NCBI GenBank assembly: GCA_027257055.1
Contig: JAPVLO010000001.1
Coordinates: 15,232,501-15,296,500, forward strand
Origin: Cephalopachus bancanus
Taxonomy: Eukaryota > Chordata > Mammalia > Primates > Tarsiidae
Length of the DNA stretch: 64,000 bases
Direction: 5' to 3'
The position numbers and the translations under genes are program-made. Position 1 is the stretch's first letter, and each line of letters starts with the position of its first letter. Positions 33,435-44,832 of the stretch are shown in pieces. The notes beneath the pieces were generated by a model, which saw only the letters and a list, made by a program, of their open reading frames with translations, was not told where the DNA came from and made no database searches.

Positions 33435-33746
33435 GGTGTGCGTTTTTTTTTTTTTTTTTTTTTTGAGTTGGAGTCTCGCTCGGTCGCCCAGACTGGAGTT
33501 CAGTGGCCGCTCTCGGCCACCGCAGCCTCACCTGCTGGGCTCCAGCGATCCTTCTGCCTCAGCCTTCTGAGTAGCTGGAATTGCAGGCATGCGCTACCAT
33601 ACCTGGCTGATTTTTTGATTTATTGTAGAGATGAGGTCTCGCTGCCCAGGTGGGTCTCGAACCCTCAGACTCAGGCAATCCACTCACCTCAGCCTCCCAA
33701 AGGCGGGATGACAGGCTGAGCCACCGAGCCCAGCTGGTGTGCGTTT
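33435..33746 (-). mobile_element. Lineage-specific Alu with an 11-bp target duplication
   Basis: The duplication GGTGTGCGTTT is at 33435-33445 and 33736-33746. It has a long T run (about 22), box A as antisense CAGGCTGAGCCA (33712-33723), and a box B stem with one mismatch (33650-33666). It is inserted beside an older MIR. Confidence 0.97.
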
Positions 33747-33751
33747 CTTTA

Positions 33752-33870
33752 AGACAGTGCCGGACATAATCCTCAGAACAGTCCTGCCGGGTAAATATTA
33801 TTATTTGCATTCTGAAAAGGGAGGTGCGTGAGATGCTGTGTTTACTGCCCCAAGAAGGCGAGTAGTGACA
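33752..33870 (-). mobile_element. MIR fragment, antisense
   Basis: ATAATCCTCAGAACAGTCCT, then GTAAATATTATTATTTGCAT and TCTGAAAAGGGAGG correspond to the MIR stretch TCCTCACAACA...ATTATTATCCCCATTTTACAGATGAGG. It is degenerate. Confidence 0.65.
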
Positions 33871-34310
33871 GGCGTGAGTCCCACACTTGGCCCATCAGTG
33901 TCTCATACAGGTGGGCTGTGTCATAGATGCTCTTCCCGTAAGCCCAAAATCTAATGCTCTCACCGCTCAGTCGGTGGCCATGCCCATTACACAATCACAC
34001 AGGACCACACACACATCACAGAGCCACGCTTTGCACAGTAATCAAATAAAACTTAATCCAGCACATATGAATGACACGAGTAAGAGACATTGTACAACCA
34101 GCATTAGCCATGGGCGGTAAGCAGCTCTCAGAAGTGACCGCCAGGAAGGTGCTGCTCCCCCCTAAGCCACCTTCTCACACTTCTTTTGTTTTACTGATGT
34201 CTGTGAACAGCGTTGGTGTTGACACCTTCCCCGTCTCCTCCTGCTGAATCTTTGTCTCCATGGCCTGCCCTAATTCTCCCACTGCCCTCTTCTCCCTTCA
34301 TTTCACTTTG
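33871..34310. other. Unique DNA
   Basis: Nothing recognised. CA-rich words at 33990-34030 foreshadow the array that follows. Confidence 0.35.
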
Positions 34311-34745
34311 CAATACAGACACGCTCATGCTCCCACATGCACAACCATGTACACACATCATACACATGCACATACATATTATACACACATGGACACGTGC
34401 ACACCTGCACACACACATCCACACCCACGTACACATAGCACACACATGCACACCTGCACACACATATTATGCATGCCTGTACACACATGCACACCTGGGC
34501 ACCCATATCACACACACATGCATGCATACCAACTGTGTGCACATATTATGCACCACCACACACACATGCACACAGGTGCACACATACTGTGCACACCCTC
34601 ACACACATGTACACCCATATACACCCCTGTGCACATCTGCACTTCTATCATACACATGTATACACCCATGCACACACATTACACACACTTGTGCACACAC
34701 ATCACACACATGCACACATGTGTACACACACATGCATGCACACAC
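34311..34745. repeat. Long degenerate CA-rich tract (ACACATGC-like units)
   Basis: About 430 bp of mostly alternating purine-pyrimidine, built from irregular ACACATGCACAC and ACACATATTATGC words. The Thr/His/Cys-rich open frames on both strands (34191-34875) are by-products of the repeat. Alternating CA/CATG sequence can adopt Z-DNA. Confidence 0.93.
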
Positions 34746-35595
34746 TGATATGCCAGCCAAGATGTGTCTTCCTTGGGAAGCCTCCTTAGAAGTCCCACCC
34801 AGCAACATCCCCACAAGTCACTGGCTGGAACCACATTCCATGACAACCCTGGTGTCACTCGAGACTGCAGGGTGAGGTTTTTTTATCTGGGTGCATTGAC
34901 AGCACAATAATTCTGTTTTGCTAATTAGCAGAAGGGGAAGATGTGCTTTCCACAGGTGACTTTCTGCACTGGGTGAGGAAAGGTCTTTGGAGAGAGGTGG
35001 CAGAAGACAACAGGTCTGGTCAACTTGTCACAGGGAGAGATGTCACAGGAAGACTGCTTCAGGAGGGTTGCCCATCATGTCTGGGGTAGGGCATGGGCTT
35101 GCTTGGAGACTGGACTTGCTTGCTGAGTGCCCAGTGTGTTCCAGAAACCGCATCTTGTGTGCATTAATCCCATCCACTTGATCACTGCAGTTGGAGGCAG
35201 TGGAGCAGGGTGGACCTGGATTAAAAGCCTGGCTCTGAGTTTCTTACTGTTGGGGAGATGTTTCCAGATGGGCGAGGGGAGGAGTCTGGAATGACCATCT
35301 GGTGAGGGATTGGAGTTAGGGACATCAGGGTGACCTCATGTGCAACTTAACTGAAATATGTGTGCATGTGGGCACATGCCAGCATTAGTCTGCATATGTG
35401 TGTGTCTTTGCCCCATCAGCTGAGAGGGCCCAGAGCAGTGACAACCCAGTAACAGTGAGCACCCCCAATCTGCAGACCTTGGTGTCTAATACCATTCTCC
35501 AACAGAAGAAACCTGCACTCTGCAGAGAGGTGTCTGATTCCAGGAGTGGGAACTCATCTAAAAAGCATCCATAATGAGCCTGGCACATCATGTAG
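34746..35595. other. Unique DNA
   Basis: No repeat or exon is recognised. Confidence 0.35.
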
Positions 35596-36489
35596 GTCCA
35601 GAAAGTTAGGATGTGCTAGAAAAAGTAAATCCCACCATGATAAGATTATATCCAAGGAGTGCAAGGGCCAATGGAAAGAGCCCCCTGTGGCAACGCTGGA
35701 AGAATTTGAGAAACATCATACATAAAGTGGTATTGCGTAAAAATCCACGAGTCCATGTGGCTATAAGTGGTTCAGTAAGTAAATGGAGCGATTTCCCAGA
35801 GGAGAATTTCAAAGGATGTCTGTTTCCTCCACGAGATGGAGCCTAACTTCCCACTCCCAGAGCCTGGGCTGTGTGGAGCGATGTCTGCCCACAGGGTCCA
35901 GTGTGGAAGGAGGAGGAGCACCCTTAAAGAGGTGACACTGGCAACCACGACCTCAGACTGGAGATCAAGGTCAGCTCAATAGGGATGGGCCATGTGGACA
36001 GTACATCCCCGTGACGCGATGTGGTGAAAATGACAGCCCACCCCAGCGGTCTTCCTCCCCCAAACACACCACCTCAAGTCTAATCATGAGGAAAGAAACA
36101 AAACTAATCTCAAACCAGGGGCATTCCACAAAATTCCTGACCAGCACTTGCTAAGGTCCTCAAAACTGTCAAGGTCATCAAAGCCAAGAAAAGTCTGAGA
36201 CACCGTCAGAGCCAAGAAGAGTCTTGGGAGATGGGAGACGAGTTGACTGGATGTCTTGTGGGGTCCTGGTTGGATACTGGGGCAGAGAGGGCATCAGGTA
36301 GTTAATAACAATGTGTCACTGGTTATTAACTACAGCCTGTGGTGAATAACAATGTGTCACCAGTTTAGGTTCATTAATTCTCACACACTAGCACACTCAT
36401 GTAGGATGTGGAAGACAGAATAAGAGACCAGGAATTCGACTGTCACCCAACTCCTCTGTAAATATAAAGCTGGTCCAAAGTAGAAGGTT
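35596..36489 (+). mobile_element. Old L1 3' UTR (L1M type)
   Basis: Sense L1M 3' end: CTAATCATGAGGAAAGAAAC, GGGGCATTCCACAAAATTCC, AAAACTGTCAAGGTCATCAA, GTGGGGTCCTGGTTGGATAC, and the terminal TAAATATAAAGCTGGTCCAA. The 36300-36370 part contains a local repeat (AATAACAATGTGTCAC twice, 52 bp apart). The 5' limit is uncertain. Confidence 0.75.
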
Positions 36490-36795
36490 ATTTTATTTTT
36501 ATTTTTTTAATTTGTGAGTCAGGGTCTCGCTCTACCGCTGAGGCTGGATTGCAATGGCACGATCACGGCTCACAGAACCCCTGATCTTCTGGGTTCAGGC
36601 GATTCTCCCTCCTCAGCCCCCCAAGTGGCTGGGCCCACAGATGTGCATCGCCATGCCCAGCTAATTTTTGTTGTTGTTGTTGTAGAGATGAGATCTCACT
36701 ATGTTGCCCAGGCTGGTCTTGAACTCCTGGCCTCAAAAAATCCTGCCATCTCAGCTTCCCAAAATGCACGCAGGTGTGAGCCACCATGCCCGGAC
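36490..36795 (-). mobile_element. Old Alu, antisense, with GTT microsatellite
   Basis: Antisense dimer ending GTGAGCCACCATGCCCGGAC. The linker has expanded to (GTT)5 at about 36668-36683. Its arms are AluJ/S-like and lack the local GAGTTGGAG mark. Confidence 0.95.
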
Positions 36796-38110
36796 AGGAA
36801 GTTCATTTTAAAAGTTCCCGGTGGCCTTGGGAGATTGTTTCCGTGGCCGTGCTGGCGTTGCCTTGCGTGTGAGATGGAGATCATAGTAGCGCCCGTTTCT
36901 GGGCTTGTCGGGAGCTGCAGAGGAGGCCGTGAAGACGTAGTGCTAGTGTGATGCCCACGAGGCGGCCATTCAGCCGTCAAGCCTTCCCACTGGGGTCACC
37001 GCCGTGTTCTGCAGCCCAGACACCCGGGTAGCCGGAACACAGTCAGGCTGGTGTCTCTGCCCAGGGGGACCCGACTGAGCTGAGTGGGCTGCCATGGGCT
37101 GGGGGGCACCAGAGAGGGCCAGCAGCATGGTACGGCCGTGAAGTGACTTTCAGGCTCTCTCTCTGGCTTGGTATGAGCATCTTGGGATTTGGGGATCTTA
37201 GGAACAAAGATTCATGGGACCTGGCCCCTGTTCTTATGCCTCCTGGGGCCCCTCAGGCACCCTTCCTTTTTCTCTTCAGCTTTCTTGATCCTCCTGGGCA
37301 GCCGCTCACCGACCACGTCCCTCCTGCCACATGGGCCCCTGCAGGTGCCTCGCTGTGATTAGAGATGCCGCGGGAACACACGGTCTCCATGTTCACACAC
37401 TGCCCTCACGGAGAGGGCCACCAGGGCTCGAGCCACCCAGACACACATTCAGCGGCCCCAGAGAGCCTCACCCCATCTCCACTTTGGGATATTACTTCAT
37501 CTTCCTGGGCTACTTTTCTTCTTTTTTAAAACAAGAAACACATCACATCTCTCCCACTGGAAGGAAAGAAGGGAGTCATGGGGGAGCAACTTCAAGAAGG
37601 TTTCTTGGAGCTGATGCCCGGAAGGGCTTGGGTCTGGAAAGATATCCGCCGAGGAAGGAACGCCAGGAGGCTCTGGGGTGGAGGCAAGGGGTCACCCAGC
37701 AGGGCGTTGAAAGAGGTGTCCAGCAAGAACGAACCAGGGAGGCACCCGGTGACGTGGTCCTTGGCCAGGGTGCACAGCTCCAGGGGGCGCCTCGTGGTTG
37801 AGGGAAGGCGGCACCCGTGGCTGTCTGTGGAAGCTTCCAGAAGGACACTGTCGGTAAGAGAGTCCGTTCTTTCCTGGAAGGTGGCGATGCCTGTGCGGTC
37901 ATCTGCTCGGCATCCCCCCACAAGCCCTCCTCCGGCCGTGGGCTCCCAGGGGTGGTCGTACTTAGGACGTCACGCAGGACGGACCGGGCCACGGGCACGT
38001 GGGATGCAGCCTCTGCGCTCTCCTGGCTGCCCCTCCAGCCAGTGCGGGCCCCGGAGGGAGGAGGGGGCTGGAGGCCGGTCACAGGAGGCGGCCACCAGGC
38101 GTGGATGTGC
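36796..38110. other. Unique DNA with a CTCF-like site
   Basis: No gene is recognised. GCTCCAGGGGGCGC (37777-37790) matches 12 of 14 positions of the CTCF core. Overlapping open frames (37331-38380) occur on both strands in GC-rich sequence. Confidence 0.4.
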
Positions 38111-38111
38111 G

Positions 38112-38232
38112 CTCGCACTCACCCACACACACGCTCACTGACACTCACACACACTCACAGACTCAGACTCACACCATTCACCCTCACATACACTCACACA
38201 CAGTCACACACACTCTCTCGCACACACACTCC
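38112..38232. repeat. CACACT-type microsatellite
   Basis: About 120 bp of irregular CACT and CACACACT words. The His/Thr-rich frames over it are artefacts. Confidence 0.93.
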
Positions 38233-39745
38233 CACGCCAACCCGCAGAAGCACGGAGAGAACCGCGGGTCCTGTTGCACACGTGGAATTCAGATCCCTCG
38301 GCGCAGAGACCGAGGCACCGTCGTCCCCTTCAGGGAAAGAACCGAGTGGTGAGCATTGGCTCTTCCGGGGTGAGCTCTGAAATCGCTTCTCCCTGCAAAT
38401 GCTTCCCAGCTCCCGGGACCTTGAACAATCCTCCCGCACCCTGGCAGGATGGCTGTGCTGGGAAGCCATTGCTATCGGTGTGCGACTTCTCGGGAGGCTT
38501 GCCTCCGCGAGCGGGGGCTGTGTGTGCATCTTCCACTGAGGGGAACGTGGTCCTGTGTGTCCACGCAGTGGGAAACTTCGAAGACCTGTTGGATGGCCAT
38601 CGATTGGAAAAGCTGACACCGGAGCCACCGGCATTTCTGCCGGACGCCGTTGACTTGCGCTTCCTAGACGCCACTGCTGGCGGGAGTGGAAGGGCCCCTT
38701 TGCTGGGGGCATTTCTGCGCATTAGTGCCCATGAGAAGGTAACGGGTGTCCGTTGGTGTCAGGACGTCAGCCGCCAGTTAACTCAGCTCACCGCTTCTTC
38801 CCCGTGACCGCTGTCACCAGACCGTCCCGTGTCATAAGGCATTAAACACCTTCTTGACCATCGCCTGCAGCACCAACCACCGGCAGGAGGGAGAGGGACA
38901 TTGAGCATCTTGTTACAACAAACTGACAGGCGATATTGATGAAGAGAGAGAGAGAGGGACTTTTTAATGGGAGAATTTATATTTATATATGTTTTAGGAT
39001 TTACATTAAGTATTAGATATCAAGTAACACAGGTTCTAAATGAAGACTTATACGTTCTTAGATGTACACTGTATTTGTTAAAATGCTTCATACATATGAA
39101 ATATTTTTAGTTCTTTTTGAGAGTTTTACATCGAGTTAGAAGAGAGAATGTAGGTGAAGCAATTGATTACATGTAGAAGGACATAACCAGCCAGACAGAA
39201 GCTGTCGAGATGCAGGTCCCCCAAGAATGACTTGAGCCCCAAACGGTGGACTTCCAAAGGCTTAGACAGGTCAACCAAGATGGAGCCAAGTGCTGAACGC
39301 TGGCGCTCATGATATAAGAAGAAATACTGCTGCCACATAGTGACTCGAGGTAGAGTGACAATGGCCCAGGCTTCCTATCCCAAGGAGGGTTTGGGAAGGA
39401 GGCAAAGTGGCCAGAGCACAGTGCCCAGAGGGGACATTTAACCCACTGTGTTCAAGGGGAAAGTCAAGGGGAAGGCCATGTCGTGCCCTCCCAGACCTGC
39501 CTTTCCTGCGTGCTGATTATGGCAGGTGCTGCTGGCTCGGTGGGTGATCGATTCAGGCGCTCAATCCAAGACCTGCGGCCTGGGGCCATTGGCTCTTTAT
39601 AAACCTGTGAAGGTGCTTGAGGTCTGGAGAAAGAAACTGAGGCTGAGAAGACTGCAGAACTGACATATAAACTTTTTAATTAAATGTTTTAAAAACATGA
39701 TGTTCTCAGTGGTTGCACAAGTTTCCATCACGATTGCATCCCACC
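38233..39745. other. Unique DNA, AT-rich from 38930 to 39130
   Basis: No repeat or gene is recognised. (GA)n words occur at 38941-38955. Confidence 0.35.
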
Positions 39746-40000
39746 TGGACAGAAGTTGCTTTTGTTTTTTAAATTGGAGACTCACTCCGTCACTCAGGCT
39801 GGAGTGCAGGGTCATGCTCCCGGCCACCGCAGCCTCGCCCCGCTGGGCTCCGGCGATCCTTCCGCCTCAGCCTTCCGAGTAGCCGGAATTACAGGCACGC
39901 GCTACCATGCCCGGCTAATTGTTTGATTTATTGTAGAGACGAGTCTCGCCAAGTTGCCCGGGCTGGTCTCAAACCTGTGGGCTCAGTGGACAGAAGTTGC
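39746..40000 (-). mobile_element. 5'-truncated lineage-specific Alu with a perfect 14-bp target duplication
   Basis: The duplication TGGACAGAAGTTGC is at 39746-39759 and 39987-40000. The Alu (39760-39986) stops at GTGGGCTCAG and lacks about 50-60 bp of its 5' end, including box A. An exact duplication next to the break shows that it was inserted already truncated. Confidence 0.96.
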
Positions 40001-40129
40001 AAGTGAACTTTCCTTACTTATCAAGTATCCCGGGTGTGCATAATCGTCACCGGGACGGCGTGGCCCCTTGGACATCGCGTGGGCTCATTGTGGCAAAATG
40101 ACGACCACAGCCACGCGAAAGAACACACC

Positions 40130-40312
40130 TGTGGTGCTCAGGCGCCAGGCACTGCGCTGAGTACCTGTTGCGTGAAGTCACTTGTTCATCGGTGGGACTG
40201 TGACACGTGCACTGTGGTCACTCTCGTTTCATAAATGAGGCCAAGAGATGTTCGGCGACTTTTTCCAGACCACACAGCCTGTGTGGGCAGGGCTGGGACT
40301 GTGACACAACAC
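40130..40312 (-). mobile_element. MIR element, antisense
   Basis: GCGCCAGGCACTGCGCTGAG, TTTCATAAATGAGGCCAAGA and CCAGACCACACAGCCTGTGT follow MIR order in antisense. Confidence 0.75.
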
Positions 40313-40639
40313 TTGGTTGCGTCTCCTGCTGTCTCTCAAGAGGATGACAGAATCCTTCCAGCAGGTTAAACCGAAAATCAGGTAGACCGTGGGGTCTGTG
40401 GGGAGGGAGTGTTTCGAGGGGTGTGGTGGCATCTCTAGAGATGGGACGGCGTCAGGGATGGGGACCAAGTTGGTGGATCAGGCTGGCTCCTTGGAGGCTC
40501 TGGAAGTCTTGGGGTCAGATGGAGCCAGGCCTGGCCTTCCTCACCAGACCCAGCTGGACCAGAGGGACGGGAGAGGTGGCCTGGGCAGCACTGCCCTCCG
40601 TCGAGCGTTCTTCCGAGAATGAGACTCGGGTCTGCTCTG
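40313..40639. other. Unique DNA
   Basis: Nothing recognised. Confidence 0.35.
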
Positions 40640-41010
40640 AATACACAATCTTTGAATGAATCGGGATTGTGCCTATTTGTCATTTTATTAGCAACTCATT
40701 ACAGCCATTTCTTTGGGATTAAAAAGAGAAGAAAGAGGGAACATAAGTAGAAAGAGTAAGCTAATGGTTTACCCAGAAGGCTACGGCAATTTATGGCGGC
40801 TTCAATGAAATGACAGAATTGCCGTAATGTTAAATTTAACATGTTTTATTTTAGCAATACGATCATCTGATCATATCTCCGAGCGCAGCCAGCATTACAA
40901 AAGTAATTTTTTATAATTGTAAATTCATTCACTCGGAGATGGTTCGGAATTACTTTAGAGACCATATTACCAAATTTTCAGCTTAAAAATTACTTTTCCC
41001 TGCCACGTAT
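40640..41010. promoter_or_regulatory. Candidate conserved element with palindrome and inverted repeat
   Basis: An AT-rich island without mobile elements. ATGTTAAATTTAACAT (40827-40842) is a perfect 16-bp palindrome. ATCTCCGAG (40875-40883) and CTCGGAGAT (40932-40940) form a perfect 9-bp inverted repeat around an AT-rich 48-bp loop. The function is unknown. Confidence 0.4.
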
Positions 41011-42037
41011 GTAACTTCAGTGACAGGCGCAAGACTGAGTATCTTGTGCACATAGAGAGAAATAGAATTACAGTCTCTCGGACTTCAGGCTTCTGGGACT
41101 GGGCTTCTCACGGTGCTTTTCCCCGTCAAAAGTGTCTGGTGATGTCTGTGTCTCCCCTTGGATCCTGGGCTTTCCTGCGAGGTCACTCCGTCCTTCTGTC
41201 TCCTGACATTTCCACCAGAACTTAGAGCAGTGAGGGCACCGCAGCGCAACCACCGTGAGCAAGGGTGTCCCAGTCATTGGCATTGCCACGTGGCGTGGCT
41301 CGGCCCGGGGCAGGTGCTTCTTGCTGTCTTGTGGGCCCAATTCTGGTTCTGGGGAACAGCCAGCCCCTGTTTCTATGACTCGTGGAATCCTCAGCTTGTA
41401 GCGTGCTGGTTGCTGGGGTTCCTCGTGGTGGCTGCTACTTCCAAGCAGTGCTTGTCACGTGCAAGACACAAATGCCTCTCTCCACACTGGCAGCTCCTGA
41501 GACTGAGGACAAACACCTGTGTGGGGCAGAGGTGGGCCCGTGCCTGCGTCCTGCTGCCTGGTCCTGTGTTAAATGGACGCTGCCTTACAGTTCCTGGAGG
41601 CTTGCCGATGGCCTACCTCCCAGCGGCTTCTGGAGAGGGCAGGCACCCTTCTCAAGGTTCGAGCTGTGTTGAAATTCAAGCAAGGTCAGGCTTGTGCTGG
41701 ACGCCACGGCTCGCTAGCGGCCTGGGCCTGGTGCCGCTGAGGCGGGCCTGATGTGGTCTCCAGGGGACTCTGCAGTGCCTGAGGAAGGTGGGGTCTCGCC
41801 CTGCCCCATCCTACCGCTGGGTGCCCGGTGCAGGGCTCCCTCCCTCCAGGCCACGTGCGGCAGTCGCAGGAGGGGTGACCACAGTCTATGCTCGGTGCCT
41901 GGGAGGAATCATCTGTGGGCATCTGGGGTGTCGTTTTGAGTCTCCCAGACTCTCCTCCCGATAGTGGTCGGTGAGCCGAGGAAAAGTGCACGCCGTGCTT
42001 TGGGTTTCACTCTGTGACATCCTGTCACCAGGAAATC
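41011..42037. other. GC-rich unique DNA
   Basis: No repeat or supported exon. The open frame 41158-41751 (+) has no domain. Confidence 0.35.
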
Positions 42038-42776
42038 CTCTAGATCAGGGTCCCCCACCACTGGGCCACGGACCGATACCAGCCTGTGTCCTGTTAGGAA
42101 CCAGGCCACACAGCAGGAGGTGAGCAGTGGGTGAGCGAGCAAAGCTTTGTCTATCTTTACAGCCGCTTCCCGTCACTCGCGTGACCCCCCTGAGCTCTGT
42201 CTCCTGTCAGATCAGCGGCGGCACTGGATTCCCATAGGAGCGCAAACCCTACTGTGAACTGTGCCTGCAAGCGATCTAGGTCACGGCTCCTTGGGAGCAT
42301 CTAATGCCTGATGGTCCGAGGTGGAGCCGAGGCAGTGATGGTTGCTCTGGGGAGCGACTGCAAATACAGATGGACGGGAGCGGTGAAGTCTGACGGTACA
42401 GAGACCATCGCGAGTCACCTGCCTGCAGACTATCCAAAGCCTACCGTGGGCGGCGAGCGAGCTGATGGACTTCAATGGCACAGCTGCATCTGGTGGCGGC
42501 TTCAAGTCAGAAGCCAACACTTATTTCAGTCTGTGCGTAGCTCACCCATTATTTTATTTACCATCCTGTCCATGTCTCTCTCTTTTTAAGGGTGAGTTGT
42601 ATAATTATTTCATTAGATATCGGAGTAATAATAATAATAGAAGTACAATGCACAGGAAGTGTTATGTGCTTGAATCATCCACAAACCATCCTCTTCTCCC
42701 GCACTGTCCATGGAAAAACTGTCTTCCAGGAAACCGGTCCCCGATGCCAAAAAGGTGGGGGACCGCTGCTCTGGGT
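42038..42776 (+). mobile_element. hAT DNA transposon (Zaphod-like, non-autonomous) with both termini
   Basis: The left end is CAGGGTCCCCCACCACTGGG (42046). The right end reads GGTGGGGGACCGCTG to 42768, which is CAGCGGTCCCCCACC in reverse complement, so the terminal inverted repeats match closely. The flanking 8-mers CTCTAGAT (42038-42045) and CTCTGGGT (42769-42776) agree at 6 of 8, the hAT target size. Internal landmarks: GTTAGGAACCAGGCCACACA, CTCCTGTCAGATCAGCGGCG and TAATGCCTGATGGTCCGAGG. There is no intact transposase. The family name is from memory. Confidence 0.85.
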
Positions 42777-43397
42777 CCTCAGCCAGAGTTCTCGATTGCT
42801 CTCGGTCAGCTCCTTCTGAAGTGGGGTGGAGACAGGACGCCAAGGAGACAGCTCCGGGAGGGGGCCTTTCGGGGCCACCTTGGAAAGCCACTTTCTCCGA
42901 CAGAACCGCTGATGTGACCGGTCACATCCTTGCGGGAAGCAGCTCATGACCTCCCACAGAGGATGCTGGATTCATTTCTATCTTGGCCATTTCTTAGGTA
43001 ATAATTTATCCAACCCCAACCTTAGACAGGGCACCCGCACGCACAGCCCTGGGCCTGGGCGACCACGGACGGAGCCTGTTCCCTTCTCTGACCTGATTGT
43101 TTCTTTCCAACTAAAAGCAAAATATTTAAACGGACCGAGGAATGTTTCATTTTAGGGTCCACTTCTGCAGGAGGCCTGCCTCCACTTTCCCACCTCTGTC
43201 GCCAGAGCCATTCGACGCGATGGTGAGGGAAGTTGGCAAGAGAGACCCCTGGGCTCTGGGGGGCCGAGCATGCACACGTCACGCACGGGCCAGGAGGGCA
43301 GCAGGGGGCCAGGCCAGATCGTGTCCGATAACCGGAAAACCACACGTGTTCCTTTCATCCCTGTCTTTAGAGGAAAAAGCGATGGCTGGTTCTTCAC
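42777..43397. other. Unique DNA with a CTCF-like site
   Basis: No gene is recognised. GCAGCAGGGGGCCA (43298-43311) matches 12 of 14 positions of the CTCF core. Confidence 0.35.
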
Positions 43398-43745
43398 ATT
43401 AGATTCAGGGGGCACATGTGCAGGTATGTTACGCGGCTGTATCGCCTGGCAGTGAGGCGAGGGCTTCTTCGGGACCTGGCACCCAAACCATGAGCCTGGT
43501 GTCCAGCAGGAAGCTCGTAGACCCTCACCCCCTTCCATCCTGACTTTAGGTCCCTGGTGTCTGTTGTCACATCCGTATGTCCACATGTGCCCTGTGTTCA
43601 GTTCCCGCTCGTAAGTGGGAACGAGCAGTGTTTGAGTTTTCTGTGTCCGCATTAATTCACTTAGAATAATGGCCTCCCGCCGCATCCATAATGCTGCAAA
43701 GGACACAGTCTTGTTCTTTTTACAGCTGCGTATGATTCTTTCTTA
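43398..43745 (-). mobile_element. L1 3' end, antisense
   Basis: Antisense landmarks: GGCACATGTGCAGGTATGTT, CAGTTCCCGCTCGTAAGTGG, CACTTAGAATAATGGCCTCC and ATAATGCTGCAAAGGACACA. These run from the L1 3' UTR back into the end of ORF2. The coding part is degenerate. Confidence 0.9.
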
Positions 43746-44088
43746 AAGCTATATTTTTAGGAAGCTTCTTATGACTTCCACGAATGCCAATGTTTCCATA
43801 TTTCCGTAAGTCCAGGTTAACGACACCCTCCAACCAGCCCCCACATGCTGAGGGGCTCCCCATACGATGATGAAACTTCCAACGTGTATGTCTTAAACAT
43901 TTTTGTCATTGACTCTACCTTATTTTGGGCTGGAGTAGAGAGTTGTTTTGCTTTGTTGCAAACGCGTGTTTAGGTTCAAGACATCAACACATGCGGTTTT
44001 GCGGTTTCGTTCTTTGTCTGGTTTAGTGTCACAGATGTAATGCCTGTAGTGGTAATGTTAGTCACCCTAATGGTGGCCATTGTCTGTG
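43746..44088. other. Unique DNA
   Basis: Nothing recognised. Confidence 0.35.
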
Positions 44089-44384
44089 CCAGGCACGGTG
44101 GCTCAAGCCTATAATTCCAGCACTTTGGGAGGTGGAGGTGAGAGGATTGCCTGAGCTCATGGGTTGAGACCAGCCTGGACAACTTGGTGAGACCTCGTCT
44201 CTACAATAAGTAAAAAATTAGCCAGCCATGGTGGTGTGTATCTGTAGTCCTGGTACTTGGGAGGCTGAGGCAGAAGGATGGCCTCAGCCCAGCAGGTCAA
44301 GGCTGCAGTAGCTGTGAGTGTGCCACTGCACTCCAGCCTGGGCAACAGGGTGAGACTGTGACAAAAAAACAAAAACAAAAACGG
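44089..44384 (+). mobile_element. Alu, sense
   Basis: Complete dimer from TGCCAGGCACGGTGGCTCAA to GTGAGACTGTGACAAAAAAA, with a (CAAAAA)n tail. It has a TAAAAAATTAGCC linker like the other local copies but a classical right-arm end. Confidence 0.96.
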
Positions 44385-44832
44385 GGGCAACTTTGCCAAC
44401 TTCTAAAGTCCTGGTTCTCTCCATTCTGGAAAACAAAGTGTGAGCTAGATAATTTCCAAGAAGCCCACCACCATCTCTAAGTGCTGAGTTCTCTGTAGCA
44501 GAGCAATTTGCACGCCAATATCCCCAGATATTTGCAAAAAGATGTCTGCATGCAGTGGCTGAGGAAGATTCATATTTCAAAGTCAACACAGTGAAATCAT
44601 GGAATGATTGCTTTTTATTTGTTAATATGTTTTTATTATTTCCAAATGTTTGATTACACCTACATCCAAAGGAAACATGGGTGCTTTATTTAAAATATTA
44701 AAATATGAGAGAATAAAAACTCTGCTGCTAGATAAACCATGTTTAATTCTCCTGAATGAAATGCAGACCAAGACACAGCCAAGGCAAGGAATTGGGTTCC
44801 TTTAGTTTGCTTTTAAAAAAATTAAATATAAG
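44385..44832. other. Unique, partly AT-rich DNA
   Basis: Nothing recognised. AT-rich at 44600-44720. Confidence 0.35.

Noticed and set aside
34191..34875. Thr/His/Cys-rich open frames on both strands
   Set aside because: They read through the CA-rich tract; low-complexity by-products of the repeat.
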